A stretch of DNA of 64,000 nt, taken from Sabethes cyaneus. Its lineage: Eukaryota > Arthropoda > Insecta > Diptera > Culicidae. The translations under genes and the position numbers were made by a program. The notes below the pieces were generated by a model. That model was not told the origin of the DNA. It worked only from the letters and a program-made list of their open reading frames with translations, and did no database searches. How positions within the stretch are numbered: position 1 is the first letter of the stretch; each line of letters begins with the position of its first letter. The DNA is taken from positions 227,224,397-227,288,396 of the forward strand of contig NC_071354.1 of the NCBI RefSeq assembly GCF_943734655.1, read 5' to 3'. Shown piece after piece: positions 1-10,540 of the stretch.

Positions 1-1000
1 CTCTGTTACGCCGGCTGTCAGCGATAGCACAAGATTTCGTTAGGACATACCAGCCTACAGACCAATTTTTACCACACAGATCTTACCGAAATGTTGGGAA
101 TACAACATGCCCACGCATCATATTTTTATTGATTTTAAAGCAGCATACGATACTCCCGATCGAGACCAGCTATGGTAGATAATGCACGAACACGGTTTGC
201 CGGATAAACTAACGTGATTGCTCTGAGGGATGATCGGGTGATGTGTTTCGTGCGCTTTTCGGGGACACACTCGAGTCCCTTCGAGACGAAGCGAGGGTTG
301 AGACAAGGTGCCGGTTTATCCTGTATGCTGTTCAGCAACGCTCTTGAGTGGGTGATCAAAACGAGAGGCACAGGTTTTTACCAAATTCGAGGTCACGCAG
401 TTGACTTTGATATCATAGACAGTAACTTTGCGACGGCGTAGGCAATCTACGCCAGACCTAAAGTGGAGTCTAGGAAGATTGGGCTAAAAATAAATGCGGC
501 AAAGACCGAATACATGAAAGGAAGAGGACACAAATGCGAGCCTTCCACGAACGGTAACCGATGACGGCGACGAACTAGAAGTGGTAGACAAGTTAGTGCA
601 TTAGGGCACGCTAGTAACCGCGGACAACAACATGAATCATGCATGTGAAACCTTGACGCTGCTTACGGAGTACATACGCGTCCTTACCGCGTTCGAGCGG
701 AAGGTGATGCGGACGATATTTGGCTGAGTACAAACTGAAAGCGAACAGTGGAGAGATTCACATCGTTAGTCTACGGTGAGCCGGACACGTCGCAAGGATG
801 CCGAGCGACAGTGCGACGAAAACAGTTCTCTTAAGCAATCCCACCGGCACCGCCTCGACCAGGTCGAAAGTGATTTGCGACTTCTGAGAAAAAATCTGAG
901 GGAAATTGGCGACGAGTGGTCCAAGATCGAATTGAAAGGATACGACTGCTTGGAACAGCACGAGCCATCAAGCCTCTATGCTGCTGACGACGATGATGAC
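1..1000 (+). pseudogene. Decayed non-LTR reverse transcriptase, fragment A
   Basis: Remnant of an RT gene of the arthropod non-LTR family whose intact proteins carry IDFKAAYDSVKR, GLKQGD, FADD and a C-terminal WAGHVARMP block. About 115-175 reads HHIFIDFKAAYD, then a stop; 286-330 reads KRGLRQGAGLSCMLF; about 490-530 reads GLKINAAKTEYM; about 780-815 reads AGHVARMPSDSATKTV; and 850-900 fits the DQVESDL-type tail. The order is that of one RT ORF2, but the blocks lie in different frames, are separated by stops, and the catalytic FADD region is unrecognisable. The window edge cuts off the 5' side. It is a dead copy. Clade (RTE-like or another) is not resolved here. Confidence 0.8.
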
Positions 1001-1039
1001 GAGATGAAAGGAGCACCCTTAGATTTAATCGATTGGCAG

Positions 1040-1200
1040 ATCCTGCATAAGTTCCGGAAGTACTATTTGTGGATTTCAAAGCTGCGTATGACTCAGTCTA
1101 ACGAAACTGACTAAGTTTAATCGAAAATTGGTTCAAATTTAGCATCAAAATAACCGAAGTGATCCTTAGTCATATTCGTAAGGTTGAATGAACTGAAGCA
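1040..1200 (+). pseudogene. Decayed non-LTR RT, fragment B
   Basis: About 1062-1115 translates as LFVDFKAAYDSV, stop, RN, stop, LSLIENWFKF. This is the first catalytic block of the same RT family as fragment A. It sits directly behind the C-terminal end of A, so it is a separate insertion of the same family and not a continuation. Only about 150 bp is recognisable, with stops and no conserved flanks. Confidence 0.65.
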
Positions 1201-1344
1201 AGTGGAAGCAATCCCAAATATGTTAAGTCAAACGGCTAGTTGCAGCTGAGAATAGAGCTTTCTACGGAACCAGTGACCAGTGACCAGCTTAACTCCCATA
1301 AAATGAAAATTTGCACAAAACTACATTTCTACTGAACACTAGCT

Positions 1345-1575
1345 TTTCTGGTGGCCCTTCACGGAGTTAGCTACAAGGTACGATAATGCGGATCTAACAA
1401 GCCAGTCATCGTACGTTCGAATCTCGGCTAGGCGGTGCTTGCTAGATAGAGTCAGTAGGACCGTTGCACTAGCCCCGTAACTATCCTGTACTCTAACAGC
1501 CTGCTGCAAAGTCTGTCGATAGAGAAGGGTCAAGTCTTAGAAAGACGCTAATCCCAAAGCTTCGCTTTTCACCCA
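1345..1575 (+). repeat. tRNA-derived SINE-like repeat
   Basis: The stretch contains a good RNA polymerase III B-box match, GTTCGAATCTC, near 1415. About 55 bases upstream lies a weaker A-box-like segment in TTAGCTACAAGG. The downstream body (GTCAGTAGGACCGTTGCACTAGCCCCG) is of the kind found after tRNA-like heads in mosquito SINEs. There is no tRNA cloverleaf, so it is not called a tRNA gene. The family assignment is from general familiarity with mosquito repeats. Confidence 0.5.
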
Positions 1576-1639
1576 GCGAAAGAGTAGCCATACCAGCTGA
1601 ACACCAGAAGAGGCCGTAGATTTCGGGGCAGATATCGCT

Positions 1640-2760
1640 TTCGAGAACAATACTTGTTCATTTGCTGTACAAAAGGATTAGTGAATGGCAGCTCAGGACC
1701 AACAGTACCGGAGGACCACAATTCTTTTGGAGCGAGATCTATAAAAAGCCGTCGCCACTGTCTTTGTCGACGAATATCATAAACGGACCACTTGTTCTTC
1801 CTGCACTACAGATTCTGGAAAGTATTATTTACAGACTGTTTGTGAATTTCAAGGAGGCGTACGATTCAGTCAAGCGAATCGGGCTGTGGTTGATGATGCT
1901 CAAACGTGGATTTCCGACGTAGTTTCGTTGAGGTGATTCTACCAGCACTGGATTCGCGAGCAGGAGCGAAGAGCAAAATAATATAAAAACAATATCAAAC
2001 TGTGTTATAATGGTATATTTTGTTATTGAATAGATATTGAGATACATTGATAACACATTTTGTTATTGACTAGATATTTAAAACAGTGGTTGTAAGATCA
2101 GTTTAATAACTGATTTTGTTATCATATCTAATTTGGCCTTAAAATGACATTCGATATATTTCATACAATTTTTTTTATTAATTACAGAGATTTTTTATTA
2201 TAAATATTCTATAAAATGCTTTTATAAAATCTCATATACTACTGTATTTGTTATTCAATACTAAAATATGTTATTCTAAGTTCTGAATACAGTTATGTTA
2301 TTGCTTTGTTATTCAAATAACACAAGTAGTTATTCTTTTGGCCTTAAAGGAGTAAAATTTTGATATTTTTTTGTGTTATTTTACCAACTATGTCAGCCAA
2401 AACAAGACCAAATTTTGATATGAGTTATTCGAGTTCCAATAACACATTTTGATATTATTTTGCTCTTTGCTCCTGCTCGGGTTTGTTTAAAGCAAGCATA
2501 GAATAGTGACAATGACATTAGTCGCATTCGTGATGGATATACTGAAGCAAGGCGATGCGCTCTCAAATCTGATGTTCAACATTGCCTTGAAAACAGTGCA
2601 AAGAAACGAACTAACAAGAAGGATCTCACATTCTTCTTGGTTTTGCGGATGACGATCAAGGATAGAGGGAAGAGGCTTTCAGGCGTTTTAAATTTAGATT
2701 CATCATCAGTGCTGCCGAAACAAAGTACATGGTAGCTTACAAAATCTCACGAAACTAGCT
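1640..2760 (+). pseudogene. Decayed non-LTR RT, fragment C, split by an inserted element
   Basis: The same RT family again. About 1838-1920 gives LFVNFKEAYDSVKR followed by a block ending RGFPT and a stop. The sequence resumes after the 1958-2478 insert. Near 2490-2515 it reads FKASIE, matching the family segment FKSSVRIA. About 2535-2585 gives DILKQGDALSNLMFNIAL, and about 2690-2740 gives a degraded SAAETKYMVA block. The two halves are in correct order and close to correct spacing once the insert is ignored, so the insert entered a pre-existing RT copy. Stops and frame changes throughout; non-functional. Confidence 0.75.
1958..2478. mobile_element. 521-bp AT-rich inverted-repeat element inside RT fragment C
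   Basis: The ends are inverted copies: the left begins GAGCAGGAGCGAAGAGCAAA and the reverse complement of the right begins GAGCAGGAGCAAAGAGCAAA, both continuing ATAATAT. The interior is AT-rich and non-coding, with repeats of TTATTGAATAGATATT type near 2020 and 2058. It interrupts a reverse transcriptase pseudogene, which shows it is mobile. I cannot see a clear target duplication, because the flanks GATTCGC and GGGTTTG differ. It could be a foldback element or a MITE. No transposase is present. Confidence 0.7.
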
Positions 2761-2970
2761 CTTTGCTGATCACTGACTCTCTCGGTGGTCTATTACAGTC
2801 ATCGGAGGGATCATAAATGCCAAAGGAAGCAGATGGACCACTATCTGGGGTTTTCGAATGTAAAACTCTGCAGTCAATACTTAATGATGAAATAGAAAAT
2901 GGGTTGTTACCATCTTAAACTCATAACCAGAATGAGTACGCCAAGCGCTGTCGAGGAAGAGGTACATTTG
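2761..2970. other. Unassigned tail after RT fragment C
   Basis: Non-coding sequence without recognised domains. It may be a degraded 3' part of RT fragment C, but no motif supports that. Confidence 0.3.
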
Positions 2971-3073
2971 AGGTGAAACGGTACTGAATTTCAACATGGC
3001 CGGAAAATGGCGTCCATGTGAGAATATTGGTACAATCGATCCGGCCTTGTTGGGATTCAGTACCGTTTCACCT
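2971..3073. mobile_element. 103-bp MITE with 32-bp inverted termini
   Basis: The left end AGGTGAAACGGTACTGAAT is repeated as its reverse complement at the right end, and similarity continues through AACAWGGCCGG. The spacer is only about 37 bp. The outer bases are TTG on the left and TTAA on the right, so a decayed TTAA target site is possible. It is far too short to code. Confidence 0.7.
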
Positions 3074-3137
3074 TAACTGATTTTCAAGACGAATAAAAAA
3101 CGTCTACCCATGACCGACAATACGAAGGAGTTGGGGC

Positions 3138-3796
3138 CAGGGCTTCGACCGATTCTTTTTTTCTACCGCAGTCACACCAACGCGCATTCAAGTTCACACC
3201 GTCCGTTTAGTGGTGGAATACGAACGCTATGCGTAACACAACGCCGATTGCACGCAGTAGAACGAACGCGTTCTAAAGCTTTTTAACATTTTCGTTTCGA
3301 TCAAGTTGCCTTTTCCGTTTGGAGCAGCGAATGACTGCAAAACAGTCAAATGACTGGCAATCACCACTGTAACGAAAAGCAACCGCACAATCGTATGATT
3401 CAATACTACAAAAAAAAAACCACTACATGTGCATGGAAGAAGTCGGTCGGACTCCGTCCAATACAAACGAATATTTTGCTTACATCGGACCGACGTCCGG
3501 GTAACGAACTATCACTGTGAGCAACCGATTTGGAGACAAAAAGAGAAACGAAAAAATACGTCACCGTTTGCTTCCAGTCAGCTTGCAGTTTAAATTCTCA
3601 AAGCGCAAAGCAAAACGGGAGTCGACTGTTTACTTTTGCTGAGATACCGCATGAATTGTAAGACGGCAGCAGCGCAAGCGGCAGATTGACTGGATTCAAA
3701 AAACAGTCAAATGATCGTTCAAAAAGCGGAGTTTGAATGCGGAAAGTTCGCATTCACGGCAGTCACATTCAACTTGCGATCCCTTTCCAAGCCCTG
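3138..3796. mobile_element. hAT-like non-autonomous element with 8-bp target duplication
   Basis: The element starts CAGGGCTTCG and ends as the reverse complement of CAGGGCTTGG. It is flanked by GTTGGGGC at 3130-3137 and GTTAGGGC at 3797-3804, an 8-bp direct repeat with one mismatch. A CAGGG-type end and 8-bp duplication are typical of the hAT superfamily. The interior carries subterminal ACAGTCAAATGA and GCATTCA repeats but no transposase, so it would depend on a helper. The superfamily call is inference from ends and duplication size. Confidence 0.7.
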
Positions 3797-3804
3797 GTTA
3801 GGGC

Positions 3805-6485
3805 ATGAATGTAAATAAAGAATTACGGAATTGTATTCAGCGGCAGTTCGACTGTAAACTTTTAAATAAAAATAAAGACACTGACTAGACGAATCATTAA
3901 AGTTTTTTTTTTCAACAGTGGAATTTATTCGTGAAAAAGTTTTCTTTCAGTAAAAAAGTGTATTACTTTTTTAGACACCTGAGTCCCGTCTTTAAAAGTG
4001 TTAAAACGTCCGATTTTATAAATCAAATCATCAAGATGTTGCAAAATTCAATAAGTTCAGTAGGGTTATGTTGTGCATGTGCAGGTTTAACCAAATAAGC
4101 CTAACTGATAATGATTAAAATACAAGATCGTCGTTTTGATGGTATCCAATCTTGTTCCATTCAATCGAACTAGTTTTAACTCGACTGCTTCCTTATTTCT
4201 CAGTTGCAATCGTCAAGGCACGAAAATGTATTCACAGTAACTAGTTCGTGGCTAGTGTCCGTAACTAGTGTCGTCTCTGTTTGGAAAGCTTTTGAAGCCC
4301 AAGAAATGATCAGATAGAAAGGTGTTAGGTGTTCTATCGATGAATAGGACTAAAATAAACAGTAGTAACGTCGGAGTGAATTAAAAACATCAGTTCTACT
4401 TTACAAAGATTGCAAAAGCCGAAAAATACATAGGAAAAATATCCTTTTTTATTCGGCACTTTTGCACTTGCACCTCTGATTTAGGAATATAACAAAAGTC
4501 GTTAATTTTAATTATTTTTCTTTAAATTCTTTATTTATGAAACACTAAACCGATTCGATAATCAAAACGCATGGTGTTTTGTACTGAATAGATATTTCTG
4601 GTAAATCAAAACACATGCGTTTCCATTGAGAATGCCACCTTATTTCTTAAAAAACCTGCATGTCAAAAACTAAAAATTGTTCTGAAGAAATTATACTGAA
4701 AAGGTCAGTAACGTTCTATTCTTATTCTTATATTATACTTATATTAATACAAGTAAATTCTATTCATTCATCCTTGCATTTAATCGAAATCATTAAAATC
4801 AGCTAAACAGTTTAAAAGTTTAAGAGTGTTATAAAGACAGAAATGTTGACAAAAATGACTAGTTTTGTGATATTTAAGAACACAAAATTTGGAGAAATCT
4901 GAGTAGACCAAATCGTAGCAATTTTAAATTTCGAAAGAAATTATTTCATGGACTGAGTGTTTCTTGTCCTGCAGTTTCCTATCCATAAAGATTTCCAAAT
5001 GATTGATGCAAAAATATTATTAATTTATCAAGATCCTTTCTATAATGTTTAGCGTAATCCTAAGTCATAAATGAAAAATCATTTGTAAATGTATCTCATG
5101 TCATAAATCAGATTCTGCCACAATAATGAATAATGTGTCAATTTTGGATCTAAGACCACGATCATTTTGATAAAACAGAAATAAATTTTCTGTCATGACC
5201 AAGTTTTGTAATTTCTCATGCTTCGTAAACCCAGGAGCTAGAATTTATAGAATCGTTTTTCGAAAGATCATGCCATGCCATCTGGCATCATCATGCCTGA
5301 ACTTGCAAGTGCTGATCTGCATCCAACCATAAATGGAGAATAACTAAGTTAAACGTTAGCACAAATGGGAATGACACAATTATTATAGCCGTACAGAGAA
5401 ATAGATAGACTGAAATTAAAACAAAAAAAACAGATTTTTAGCATCTTCTTCTCAGATACGGTAAGCTGGCCTTAAAAAAGACTAAATCATCTTTAAGTGA
5501 AAAACCAAACACTCCACAGGCTCTCGAGAAAAGACAAAGTCACGTGCTCCAGTTCGAAACTTTGCTTTTAATGTCTAGGAGCGGGAAAGAAACCTCAACC
5601 AACGCGCGGGTTCGAGTAAGTTTTAGTACCTAGCTAGCGTTGAGCAGTGGCATAAATGTTACCAACCTGCAGCATAGCAGAAAAAATAAATTATCCAAAC
5701 TTATCCGTAGACTGCTTGCCTAAGTTGTTCAACAAGTTCGTTTTTTTTTCTTCGTCTAATGTACATACACTAAAACCAATTTCAGTTTTCTAAACTTTCG
5801 TAAATTTATTCTATCCAGGCAGAAGGAGTCCCAGTCAGTTCAGTGCAGTGACTGGTGCGGTTACTGCTCTGGACCGCAGGCATGCAAATAAAGCACCAGA
5901 GTGAAGAAGTAAAGGAGCGATAGAAATCCTCGAAAAGTTCAATAGTTTGGTTGATGACGGTGCACACGGGAGAAACCGAGAAGCTTCCACTTGCACTTGT
6001 GAACTTGGTTATTTCCTGGTTGATTTTGAAAGTGGAAACAAGCACCCGGCACTGGCAGCAAGTTTCGGCGCTTGAATTATGCAGTGCTCGATCGAAAGCA
6101 CAAGCATTTGATGTCGAAAGAAAGTAGAATTTGATGTTAGCGCAATTGTAATTTGATTTGTAGCTCCGTTTCGTAGGAAAACGTTGCTGCCAGTTGCCAG
6201 TATAGCCTGTCACCACACCCAAGCTTAGACTGTATTTATTTACGAGCGAAACTATATAGTTAATTTTCAAGATCAACCGGCAATCAGTAGTTACACTCTC
6301 GCCGCAGCAGCGTACAGATAGTTTAAAAACTGTATCAAGCGTAATCGACGTGTGTATACTTGTTTGACTGAACAGGAATAATATTTACATTCTGGGAAGC
6401 TAATCTTTTTTACGCTCTACACTGGCTGGGTCAGTTATTGCTTTCGGTTGATCGATGAAAGTGGCAGCGTTGTTTGAAGTGCAAC
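3805..6485. other. AT-rich intergenic DNA upstream of the tetraspan gene
   Basis: No repeat family, RNA gene or coding exon is recognised. A 156-codon open frame on the minus strand (5806-6276) has no domain signal. It lies where the 5' leader or promoter of the downstream gene would be, so it is not called. The segment 6277-6485 probably contains the 5' leader of that gene, but I see no clear TATA box. Confidence 0.4.
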
Positions 6486-7203
6486 ATGGAACGTTATTTG
6501 CGGTTTTATATCAAATTTCATGGCTACGTTATGGCTATATCGACCATTTTGGGTACGATTCTGATGACAATAGTGTGCTTCACTGGTAGTGAGATGTTCT
6601 ATCCACTGGAACAATGTGAGTTATGGACTGTTTCTATTGCTGGTGCCATAAAATAACTGCAGTTATTTTCTCAGTTTATGAGTATCGGTTCATGGGCAGT
6701 GGAGCGCTCCTTTTCGGAATCCTGTGGTTGTTCGTTGGAATTGCACTGTTCTACGGAATCTATAAGGTTCACACACAATGCTACAATGTTGCTCGCAACC
6801 GCACTTACTGATCAACATCTTGCTTATCAACAGGAAGTGAAAAAATGGATTTACCCTTTCGCAGTCGCTTTCATGGTGGACCTATTTCTACTGTTTGTTC
6901 GTGACATTTTCCTGATTTGGTACAACTCCCAATGGTATCAAACCGTGCTTCTAAATCCGCTGTCAGCACTGGTAGCTTTATGTGAGTAGGGCGGTTAACG
7001 GCTTTTAAGGGTAGCGGTTCTATATTCAACCTTGCCTGCTTACAGATGTTGTCTTACACATCATGCTGACCCTTGTTGCGCTCGGTAAGCTGTTCGATCA
7101 CGATCCGGTGGAACCAACCGGGATGAACTTTGTTCGGTTCAAAAGCGACGATCGACCATCGGCTTCGGGCGAGGAAGATGTCGTGTCCCTTGTGGTGGGA
7201 TAA
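6486..7203 (+). CDS. Four-exon tetraspan membrane protein, DUF4728/pasiflora-like
   Basis: Exons 6486-6615, 6675-6766, 6834-6981 and 7046-7203 join in phase and encode 175 residues. All introns (59, 67 and 64 bp) are GT-AG: donors GTGAGT, GTTCAC and GTGAGT; acceptors TTTCTCAG, ATCAACAG and GCTTACAG. The ATG at 6486 was chosen because it begins the first conserved hydrophobic block; four codons upstream only a TTG is in frame. Hydrophobic spans lie at about residues 12-33, 54-74, 80-104 and 118-140, with a short acidic C-terminal tail (SGEEDVVSL). Size, span layout and WIYPFAVAF-type third span fit the insect DUF4728 group that includes Drosophila pasiflora and fire exit, some members of which act in glial septate junctions. 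That role is inferred from the family, not shown here. There are no stops or frameshifts, so the gene looks intact, in contrast to everything around it. Confidence 0.8.
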
Positions 7204-7390
7204 ACTACAACTACGACTCAGAGTGACTAGGAATGCAACTCCTCGAGAGGTGTGATAACCAAACCAAACTAAACGGAAGTGATGAAGGAAGCCTTATCAG
7301 TTGAATAATAATCTACATTTAGCATCTTTGAAAGTTACTCCTGAAGCAGTGCTTGCTCCAAAGATATTACTTCATTAAGTTAGTTTTATT

Positions 7391-7396
7391 AATAAA
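7391..7396 (+). terminator. Candidate polyadenylation signal of the tetraspan gene
   Basis: AATAAA lies 188 bp after the stop codon, the first canonical hexamer after the coding region. The cleavage site is not visible. Confidence 0.5.
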
Positions 7397-7725
7397 CGAA
7401 TTCAAGATTAACATAGTGAGATTGGAACAATGCCTTTTCCATTATCATTTAGTGTTGCAGCAAAGCGTAAACTGTCGTAAGAGCGTAATGTCTAGAGACA
7501 TTAGATTAGAAATTGGATTAGAGTTTTTGTAGTACAGAGCGACGATATTGACTGAGGGGATGACATAACGCTTTATGCTGGTAAATATTAGAAAAACTGA
7601 AATGAGAGAATGGCCAAGGCACTCAATAACTCGCATTCATTGATGATAGAAATTCCAGCAAAACCGTCATCAAAGAGTGTCGCTGGTTTAATGATAATAA
7701 GTACTCGCGAGCTACCGTGAACGTA
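7397..7725. other. Short intergenic stretch
   Basis: No coding exon or repeat seen between the tetraspan gene and the TTCTGCGCA-bearing region. Confidence 0.3.
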
Positions 7726-9336
7726 CCATATTCTGCGCAGTTAAGACATTTTTATGATTCTTCCGCTATTCTAAGTATTCTAGATTTAAATTAACAACGT
7801 GGTTAGCAGCAACGTGTAGTGCAATGGTCTATATATCTGGTAAAAAATATGGGAATTATAAGTCGACCAACAATTGAGTATATTTTTCGTTTTGTAAACT
7901 TATCCACGGTGCCTAATTCTGCGCACTTCCTTGCCCATGTTCCTAATTCTGCGCATGTTTGCTCCTAATTCTGCGCACCCAAAAACTGAAAATAAATACT
8001 CCTGCCATGCTGTTTATGTCTTTATACGCTGAAAGCACACAAAAAAATCCGGTATTAGCCATTACCATAATTAAATCCATGATCCGGCCTTTTTGTGCTG
8101 TCCGGGTGGCAAAGCAATACAGTTGGATTTCGAATTTGACATGGTTCGATTTTGGCATGGTTCGATTTTGGCATGCCTCGATTTTGGCAACAAAAGTATT
8201 CGTTTTTGGCAACACAAGATATTTCACTTCCAAAAATATGCTTAAGTATCAATCAGTTTCCGCATACATGCTTTAAATGATGAAAAAATAATGCCCTTAG
8301 CCTGTTCATGAAAAAAAGTTATGTGATTTCGAACAATAATATTTTTATTGCCGTAGGACTACGTCTTACCGCAGGGTGTCAATAACTTATTTGCACCGGA
8401 CGGATAGCTCTTGTCGGACTTTTTAAACATAAAATGGTTGCAATCGTTGATTAATGATATTTAGTCAACTTCTAAAGCATTTACATTAAATTTTTTCATA
8501 ACGCAAAAGGGTCTCGATTTTGGCACGGTTTCGATTTTGGCAACATAGGCGACACGCATTTGTTGCCAAATTCGAAATCCTACTGTATTGCTATCATTTT
8601 GATTGCCTCATTTTAAATATTTTATTCTCGATAACATGAAAGGCGAACTGATTCGGGTTTTCTGCATACTGAACATTACACTTTAGACAAATACTAAAAA
8701 TTGTGTTTTCATATAGAAACCACTTCACCACTCTCTGACAGCCCTATGAGGTTGGACATTAAAACAAATAGAAGACATGGTTTCATGAATTGGCGCTGGT
8801 TCGGACCCCGAGACGCAGCACAGGATTCCAATCAATGCAAATTAAAGATTCTGCTTGAATTTTCATGCCTCTATACCTCAGCCATTTGGGTGAGGTTGCG
8901 TATTCTTTCGCAATTTCTTCGTACGATACGTTACTGCGCAGAATTTGGAACATGAATAAAAAATCTGTGCCTAAATCTGCGCATTATTGCATCGCATTTT
9001 TCTAAGGAAAACAATACATCACTTTTTTTGTCTAAAACATGACTAAAACTAATTATTCTTTCTATTATGCTGGGTAATTTGATCATTGCAGAGAATTTCG
9101 AGCATAAATTTGTTAATTTTCTAGAAGGACAATCTTAGCGTTGGTGCTAACGACGATATTTTCTGCCATATAAAATACTTTCAGTTTCACGTTAAATTAT
9201 TTCGCTCTCAAATATTATGGCCCGTTTGTGAATAATGGCGTAATATTCAACAGACATTTATAAAAAACTTACGCAATGATCATAGTTATGCACAATGTTA
9301 CAAAATACTTATATAAAGAAAAATGCGCAGAATTAG
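7726..9336. mobile_element. 1.6-kb non-coding region bounded by inverted TTCTGCGCA motifs
   Basis: TTCTGCGCA or a close variant occurs at 7731-7739, three times as CCTAATTCTGCGCA (ending 7925, 7955 and 7977) and at 8972-8983. It occurs in the opposite orientation at 8934-8946 and 9324-9335. GTACCAT precedes the first motif, and its complement ATGGTAC lies just outside the last (9345-9351). This looks like a non-autonomous element with multiple terminal transposase-type repeats. No protein is encoded. Exact ends and target duplication are not resolved, so one element or two overlapping ones are both possible. Confidence 0.5.
8120..8585. mobile_element. 466-bp TA-flanked MITE (pogo/Tc1-mariner-like)
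   Basis: Both ends read CAGTWGGATTTCGAATTTG and both are flanked by TA (8118-8119 and 8586-8587), the target duplication of Tc1/mariner/pogo elements. The unit TTCGATTTTGGCA is repeated inside both ends (about 8147-8190 and 8513-8542), like subterminal transposase-binding repeats. The interior has no transposase. It is nested in the TTCTGCGCA region. The superfamily assignment is inference from TA and CAGT ends. Confidence 0.65.
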
Positions 9337-9589
9337 AAGCGGTCATGGTACTTCTCTAGTAAATATAGAGAAAAATGACAACCAGACTTCAGACTTCCAT
9401 TTGACGCAGATAATTCTGAAGATATCTTGGACGTAAATGACTTAGACTCGACTTACTTGCGAATGTCAAATAACACTGTTAGTCACTTTGCACAGTTAGT
9501 AAAATAATCTCTGATATTGTGCCAGCACACCCATCACCTCGGAGACCAACGTGAAATATTGTTGTGTTTGTATAGAAGAATCGAAACCA

Positions 9590-9740
9590 TCTAGAAATAC
9601 GTCGGAGGTTCCACAAGGAAGCAACTTAGGTTCTTTGCTTTTTCACTCTGTTCTTCAATGCGATCACCAATGCGGATATCACGATACGCAATGACAACGC
9701 AATCACATTCTACCGCAAACTGAATCTAAGTGGTGTAGTC
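9590..9740 (+). pseudogene. Jockey-clade RT fragment
   Basis: About 9600-9640 translates as SEVPQGSNLGSLLF. After a frameshift it continues LFFNAITNADITIRN. This is the SGVPQGSNLGPLLF-LFFND motif of Jockey-type reverse transcriptases. Only about 150 bp survives. It is the same broad type as the minus-strand copy at 25042-26110. Confidence 0.7.
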
Positions 9741-9887
9741 CATTACACATATGGAGGATATGCATACGGTCGTTAAGCATAATGCTCGTTATACATAAGT
9801 ACATTAGGCATAATTGGCGTTTTTGCCGTACTGAACCGTTCCATGTTGATATTTATTTTTCGAAAACATAAGCCTTGGACTCGTTTT

Positions 9888-10140
9888 TTAACCTTTCGTT
9901 ACTCGCGCCAACTTCGATTTATAGGTATGCTAAAACCTACAAGATTTCACTCGAATACTAATGCCACTTGGTGAAAAACTTATGAAACTTTTTCCACCGT
10001 TTGAAAGATCTTGGTCTGCGGATCAACTTTGCTGAAAACAGTAATTTTCTTTATCGGTGGAATCTTGAGATATACCGAGGAAAAGTTAACGGTTTACAGG
10101 CGTTGTAAAAAATACAAAAGCGCGAGTAACGGAGGGTTAA
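9888..10140. mobile_element. 253-bp TTAA-flanked MITE (piggyBac-like)
   Basis: The left end TTAACCTTTCGTTACTCGCG matches the reverse complement of the right end, TTAACCCTCCGTTACTCGCG, with two differences. The TTAA at each side fits the piggyBac target duplication, and CCYT termini fit that superfamily. No open frame inside. Confidence 0.7.
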
Positions 10141-10540
10141 GATATCCATTAAGTGTCCGGTATTGAGAGACACCAATCGGGTAACCAACTCCGGTGGAAG
10201 TTAAGGTCGTATACCAACAGGGAAGGAGGCACTCATGCATCTGCTGAGTGTTGGCAAAAGGCCTTGCTTCCAGGCGTCAAAAGGCCTTGCTTCCATTAGG
10301 GGCGGCTCACGACGCTGATCCAACTGCACGGTGAATCGCCGTTTCCGTATCAGGTATGCGGCTGTATCCCAGGTTAGGGGCGGCATACAACAGTGACTGA
10401 TCCGGAGCGGACGGCAGACTTATGAAACGCTGTCTCTCGCCAGCTATACCCAAGACAGCTGCCCTGTCCGCGAGACTAGGCATCGCGCATAGGCATAGGG
10501 GCATAGGCATAGGCGCATAGGCAGGTCTCATATGCCAAAT
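10141..10540. other. Short tandem duplications upstream of the split RT gene
   Basis: CAAAAGGCCTTGCTTCCA occurs twice in tandem (10255-10294), and a CATAGG-type hexamer is repeated near 10488-10523. The segment could be upstream sequence of the following retroelement, but no domain is recognised. Confidence 0.4.

Noticed and set aside
1405..1430. B-box match suggesting a tRNA gene
   Set aside because: No acceptor stem or anticodon arm can be paired; the context fits a SINE-like repeat.
5806..6276. 156-codon minus-strand frame upstream of the tetraspan gene
   Set aside because: No domain, signal or repeat of a protein family, and it lies where the gene's leader is expected; length alone is not enough.
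7959..8276. 105-codon frame
   Set aside because: Spans the border of a nested MITE and its flank, so it cannot be an ancestral gene.
10483..10523. CATAGG repeats considered as a CRISPR-like or regulatory array
   Set aside because: Six-base irregular tandem repeats without spacers; simple slippage product in eukaryotic DNA.
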